This document shows, piece by piece, positions 5,618 to 9,062 of a stretch of 9,062 nt of DNA. Each line of letters begins with the position of its first letter. The first letter of the stretch is position 1. The notes under the pieces are model-generated. The model saw only the letters and a list, made by a program, of their open reading frames with translations. It did no database searches and had not been told where the DNA came from. Source of the stretch: Gammaproteobacteria bacterium (GTDB taxonomy: Bacteria > Pseudomonadota > Gammaproteobacteria > SMWH01); contig SMWH01000144.1 in the NCBI GenBank assembly GCA_004357005.1, positions 1-9,062 of the forward strand. The letters are read 5' to 3'. Both the position numbers and the translations under genes were made by a program.

Positions 5618-8600
5618 TTGGCGACGCGAGCCCTTATTGTTCTGAAACGTGTGGGCCTGGGGGTGCTGGTTCTGATCGGGGCGCTTCTCGTGCTCGGTCT
5701 CACCATCGGCATCCCCGTGCCGGGTTGGCTGGTGCGCGACGACATTGAGAGCGCGCTCAGCCAGATCCTGAACCACGATTTCTCGCTGGACGGCGATCTG
5801 AGCATTCGCCTGTCTCCCAACACCCGCGTCCACGTGACCAATGTCCGTATCGCCGACGGAGCGACGGATCTGGTCACCGCCGAAACGATCACGGCTTCGA
5901 TCAAAGTCAGCCGTCTGTTCAGCCAGGAGATCGTGGTCAACGATCTCACCGCCTCGGGAATCCATATCCTGAGTTTCGACGCCTTCACCGATGTGGACAC
6001 GGGCGGTGACGAAACCGACGAAACGACGGCAACCGAAGACGATGACGTCAAACTCGCTTTCAACACCTTCACGATTCGTGATTCCTCTTTGAACTGGGAA
6101 CTCGCCGGAAATGACTGGCGCCTGGACATCGGCGAGCTGACGGGAACAGCCCCTCTCGGGCAAAAGCTGCAGGGAACGCTCACCGGGGCGCTGCGTGGAC
6201 TGCCCGTGAACATGGATCTGAAGACTGACGAACTGACCCCGCTGATCAATGAACGACTCCCCTGGCCCTTTAGCGCCCAAGGCACGGTGGCGCAGACCGT
6301 CGTGGATGCGAACGGGGAACTGCAGCTGTTCAGCCCCTTCAAAATGCAGACCGCTTTCACACTGGATGCGCCGGGCATCGGCATCTTCAACCACCTGTTC
6401 GAACTCCCGTTGCCGGACCCCGGGAAAATCAATGTGCGTGGCACCTTTGGTTTCGATGACGCCACCCAGACGCTGAGTTTCTCGGATCTGGACGGGACAG
6501 CCGGCCACTCGGACTTCCGGGGGGACCTGAAAGTAGATCTCGCGGCGAACCCGCCAATAATCATGGGCGTCCTGGAGGGGAACCGCTTTGTGGCGGATGA
6601 CTGGTTCGGGACTTCGGGCGGGACAAAAACCGACCAAACCCGCGACGACAATCCGGATTCAGGTTTTGACCTGGACGACATCATCGCCCAGGCCACAGAC
6701 CTGACCCGGGACCTGGGGGTTGAAGCAGACCTGAGCTTTGGCAACCTCGACTTCGCCGGCATCCGGCTGGACACCGTGGACACCCACTTGAGCATGATAC
6801 CCGGGCGCCTCGCGGCGAAACCCCTGAGTTTCGCCATGGGCACATCCAGGGCCTCCGGAGACATCGCCCTGGCAGCACAGGCGGACGGTCACAGCATCGA
6901 AGGACAGATCACTTTCGATGCACTGGCGCTGAAGGATCTGCCGGTGCCCGACGCGTCGGTGCTGCCCGAGGCGGTGCTGGATGACACCCGCCTGGCTTTC
7001 AAGCTGCGCGGCAATGATCTCAAGGACGTGTACGCGCGTTCGGGCTGGAAACTGAAAACCGGGGCCGGCTCCCTGCGCCTGGGTGACGGGTTCGAGGTGG
7101 ATATCGGCACCGTGGCGGTGACCAAGGAACCCGGCCAGATGAGCGAGTTCTACGTGTCGGGCGCCTGGAAACAGCACCCGGCGCATATTTCGGGAAAGCT
7201 GTACTGGGCGGACCAGGAACTGCGTGTGATCGTCGAGCCGGAACTGTTTGGCAACAAACTGCGGATTAGCTACATCCAGCCTGTTGCCGCCGACCGCATC
7301 CCCGAACTGTCCTTCGACGCGCAACTCGTGGACCTTGACGCGGTGCTGGAGGCCCTGGCCGCCTCGAAAAAGGAAAATGATCCTGATCCTTCCGAATTGC
7401 CCCCGGTTGCCGATGACGAAACCGACACTTCTTACAAAGCCCTGAAACTCCCCAACTTCGATCTGCGCGGTGAGATCGGCGAACTGCGCGGGCGGGACAT
7501 CACGATAAAGCCCCTGATCTGGACAGGTGCCATCCGCGACAATGTTCTCAACATGGACGTGGCCGCAACCCTGTCCGGGTATCAATTCCTGGGCAACCTG
7601 GAAGTAGCGTCCGGGGACGCAGGTTTTCGCGTGGATCTGGGTTTTGAAGCCCAGGGGATCGCGCTGCCCGAACTCCTTGGCATGGACGATGTACCCGATG
7701 CCCAAATCGGCAAGGCCCTGATCGAACTGTCGTCTTCCGGCAGGGACTTTCCGGAACTCCTCGTCAATGCAGAACTCGGAGCCGAACTGTACCGGGTTGA
7801 TCTTCCCTTGCCCGAATCAATCCCTGCGCAACATCTGTACCTGGATGAAGGCATTTTGCAAATGGGGGAATCAGCCGTATACCTCGCCATGAGGGGCAAC
7901 GTGGATGGGCTACCCCTGGACGCGCGGCTCGTGTCCGCGCCGCTGAGCACCATTGTGGACAAGAGAACGGTATTCCCGCTGGCCTTTCACGGGACCATCG
8001 GTGGACACCAATACCATCTGGTGGGCTCCCCGGATGAAGCGGGCGTCATCCAGCTTGACGTCGGCGCGAGCGGCCCCTCCCTGGACGCGCCGGCCGCCCC
8101 GGGAACGATCCCGTGGCTCACCAGCCCCTATGAAATGAAGGGGCACGTCGAGTGGTCCGAGGATTACCTGCTGGTCAAAGACCTGAGACTCACTGTAGGC
8201 ACCAGCCAGATCGACATCGACGCGACCTACGATACCGCTCCCGAACGCCCCAAGCTGGTTTTGTCGATCATGATTCCACGATGGGATCTGGATGACTTTG
8301 CCCTGCCCGTATCGCCCGCGGTCTCGGAAGAGGTCCTGGACCAAAGCGTGGACGGTGAAGGGACCATTACCGTCCAGACCTCCGGCACCGAGGCGCCCCT
8401 CATGACGGCTCTCCAAAACCTGCACGAGAAAATGCCCGACTTTGATTTCCAGGTTGTCCTGATCGCGGAGCTTTATGACGGCCCCCATGATCTCGGGCAC
8501 GTGATCCTGGTTCTCGAGTCCACGCCTGAGGGTTTCCTGGTGGATCCGCTGGCCTTCTATCTGCCCGAGGGGAAACTGGAACTGACCGCGAACCTGGATC

Positions 8601-9062
8601 TGACCCCTCCCTTTTTCATGGCCTCGCTGACCGCCAAGGCAAACAGCTTCGACTACGGAATGATCATGCCGCTGCTATCCACGGATGCCAGCGCCCAGGG
8701 CATGCTGGACCTGGATGCGAAAGTCTGGATGTCTGGCCCCACGATCCTGGACATGCGCAACAATTTGAACGGATACGTCGATGTGGCCGTGTGGCCCACG
8801 GGCTTGTCCAGCGAGATCATCGACGCCTGGACCGGCAGCATCTTCCAGATCCTGATGCCCGTGGTGGAAGGAGTCACCGGTGCAGTCGACAAGGCCACCG
8901 GCACCGGGGTCGGAGAAGGCACCCAAAGCGCGCTGGACAACCTCGCCGGACATCAACGTGGCTCGGTACTCAATTGCATCGTCATGCACCCACGTTTCGA
9001 GCACGGGGTTATGACCGACGACACTTTGCTCCTGGATACCACCGGGTCGGTGGTACACGGCC
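5618..9062 (+). CDS. AsmA-family protein, C-terminus beyond the window
   Basis: About 1148 codons are open to the right edge. The start has a short basic region, one membrane helix (about residues 12-31) and the AsmA N-terminal pattern IPVPGWLVRDDIESAL followed by DFSLDGDLSIRLSPNTRVHV. Long beta-rich repeats of alternating hydrophobic residues follow. Near the edge the C-terminal AsmA signature appears (GMLDLDAKVWMSGPTILDMR, then LNC and LLLDTTGSVVHG), so only a short part is missing. AsmA-like proteins are anchored in the inner membrane and are thought to form lipid-conducting periplasmic grooves that supply the outer membrane. Two acidic low-complexity insertions lie near 5990-6050 and 7370-7435. 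The start is uncertain: the frame opens after TGA 5546, and TTG 5618, GTG 5567, GTG 5573 and GTG 5651 are all possible; TTG 5618 gives the most usual N-terminus but has no good Shine-Dalgarno. Confidence 0.9.
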   Translation, partial: MATRALIVLKRVGLGVLVLIGALLVLGLTIGIPVPGWLVRDDIESALSQILNHDFSLDGDLSIRLSPNTRVHVTNVRIADGATDLVTAETITASIKVSRLFSQEIVVNDLTASGIHILSFDAFTDVDTGGDETDETTATEDDDVKLAFNTFTIRDSSLNWELAGNDWRLDIGELTGTAPLGQKLQGTLTGALRGLPVNMDLKTDELTPLINERLPWPFSAQGTVAQTVVDANGELQLFSPFKMQTAFTLDAPGIGIFNHLFELPLPDPGKINVRGTFGFDDATQTLSFSDLDGTAGHSDFRGDLKVDLAANPPIIMGVLEGNRFVADDWFGTSGGTKTDQTRDDNPDSGFDLDDIIAQATDLTRDLGVEADLSFGNLDFAGIRLDTVDTHLSMIPGRLAAKPLSFAMGTSRASGDIALAAQADGHSIEGQITFDALALKDLPVPDASVLPEAVLDDTRLAFKLRGNDLKDVYARSGWKLKTGAGSLRLGDGFEVDIGTVAVTKEPGQMSEFYVSGAWKQHPAHISGKLYWADQELRVIVEPELFGNKLRISYIQPVAADRIPELSFDAQLVDLDAVLEALAASKKENDPDPSELPPVADDETDTSYKALKLPNFDLRGEIGELRGRDITIKPLIWTGAIRDNVLNMDVAATLSGYQFLGNLEVASGDAGFRVDLGFEAQGIALPELLGMDDVPDAQIGKALIELSSSGRDFPELLVNAELGAELYRVDLPLPESIPAQHLYLDEGILQMGESAVYLAMRGNVDGLPLDARLVSAPLSTIVDKRTVFPLAFHGTIGGHQYHLVGSPDEAGVIQLDVGASGPSLDAPAAPGTIPWLTSPYEMKGHVEWSEDYLLVKDLRLTVGTSQIDIDATYDTAPERPKLVLSIMIPRWDLDDFALPVSPAVSEEVLDQSVDGEGTITVQTSGTEAPLMTALQNLHEKMPDFDFQVVLIAELYDGPHDLGHVILVLESTPEGFLVDPLAFYLPEGKLELTANLDLTPPFFMASLTAKANSFDYGMIMPLLSTDASAQGMLDLDAKVWMSGPTILDMRNNLNGYVDVAVWPTGLSSEIIDAWTGSIFQILMPVVEGVTGAVDKATGTGVGEGTQSALDNLAGHQRGSVLNCIVMHPRFEHGVMTDDTLLLDTTGSVVHG

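Noticed and set aside
5545..5748. Short ATG-initiated frame upstream of the AsmA gene
   Set aside because: It overlaps the AsmA N-terminal membrane helix in another frame, has no recognisable features and shows low-complexity antisense-like composition.
5464..6864. Upstream extension of the - strand secreted protein frame
   Set aside because: The frame is open but lies opposite the AsmA-family gene, and the signal peptide with GGAGG at 5470-5474 fixes the true start at 5463.
1..9062. CRISPR arrays, tRNA or rRNA genes, transposase genes
   Set aside because: No spaced direct repeats, cloverleaf-like segments, rRNA-like tracts or transposase motifs were seen; the only repeat structure is the inverted element at 4828-4953.

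Overview
The window is high-GC bacterial DNA. An AsmA-family protein, an LpxL/HtrB-type acyltransferase and a Sec-type signal peptide on a presumed periplasmic protein point to a Gram-negative bacterium, most likely a proteobacterium and probably a gammaproteobacterium. This placement is inferred from gene content; no marker gene is present.

Region 1 (about 1-4829, + strand) is one tightly packed operon. In order it holds the C-terminal part of an MBOAT-like membrane acyltransferase cut by the window edge, a 77-residue acyl carrier protein, a membrane-anchored LtaS/sulfatase-like transferase of the alkaline phosphatase superfamily, an Sfp-type 4'-phosphopantetheinyl transferase and an LpxL-like acyltransferase. 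Three of the four junctions overlap (ATGA, GTGA and a 10-base overlap); the first has a one-base gap. The set reads as a self-contained envelope-acylation module. The phosphopantetheinyl transferase could activate the carrier, and the MBOAT protein could move an acyl or aminoacyl group from it across or onto the membrane. The LtaS-like enzyme and the LpxL-like enzyme would build or modify the envelope molecule. The pairing of MBOAT with a carrier protein resembles DltB-DltC, but no activating enzyme (DltA-like) or DltD-like protein lies in the window. The LtaS-like gene carries an in-frame TGA after codon 25 that separates its first membrane segment from the rest.

Region 2 (4830-4965) is a compact nested inverted repeat between the convergent ends of the operon and the next gene. 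It looks like a REP/REPIN or MITE-type element, and its outer edge supplies part of the stop codon of the LpxL-like gene.

Region 3 (4966-5463, - strand) is a 165-residue secreted protein of unknown function with its own strong ribosome binding site and a candidate sigma70 promoter.

Region 4 (about 5618-9062, + strand) is a large AsmA-family gene, divergent from the secreted protein and running off the right edge. AsmA-like proteins are inner-membrane-anchored periplasmic proteins linked to lipid transport to, or homeostasis of, the outer membrane, which agrees with the envelope theme of region 1.
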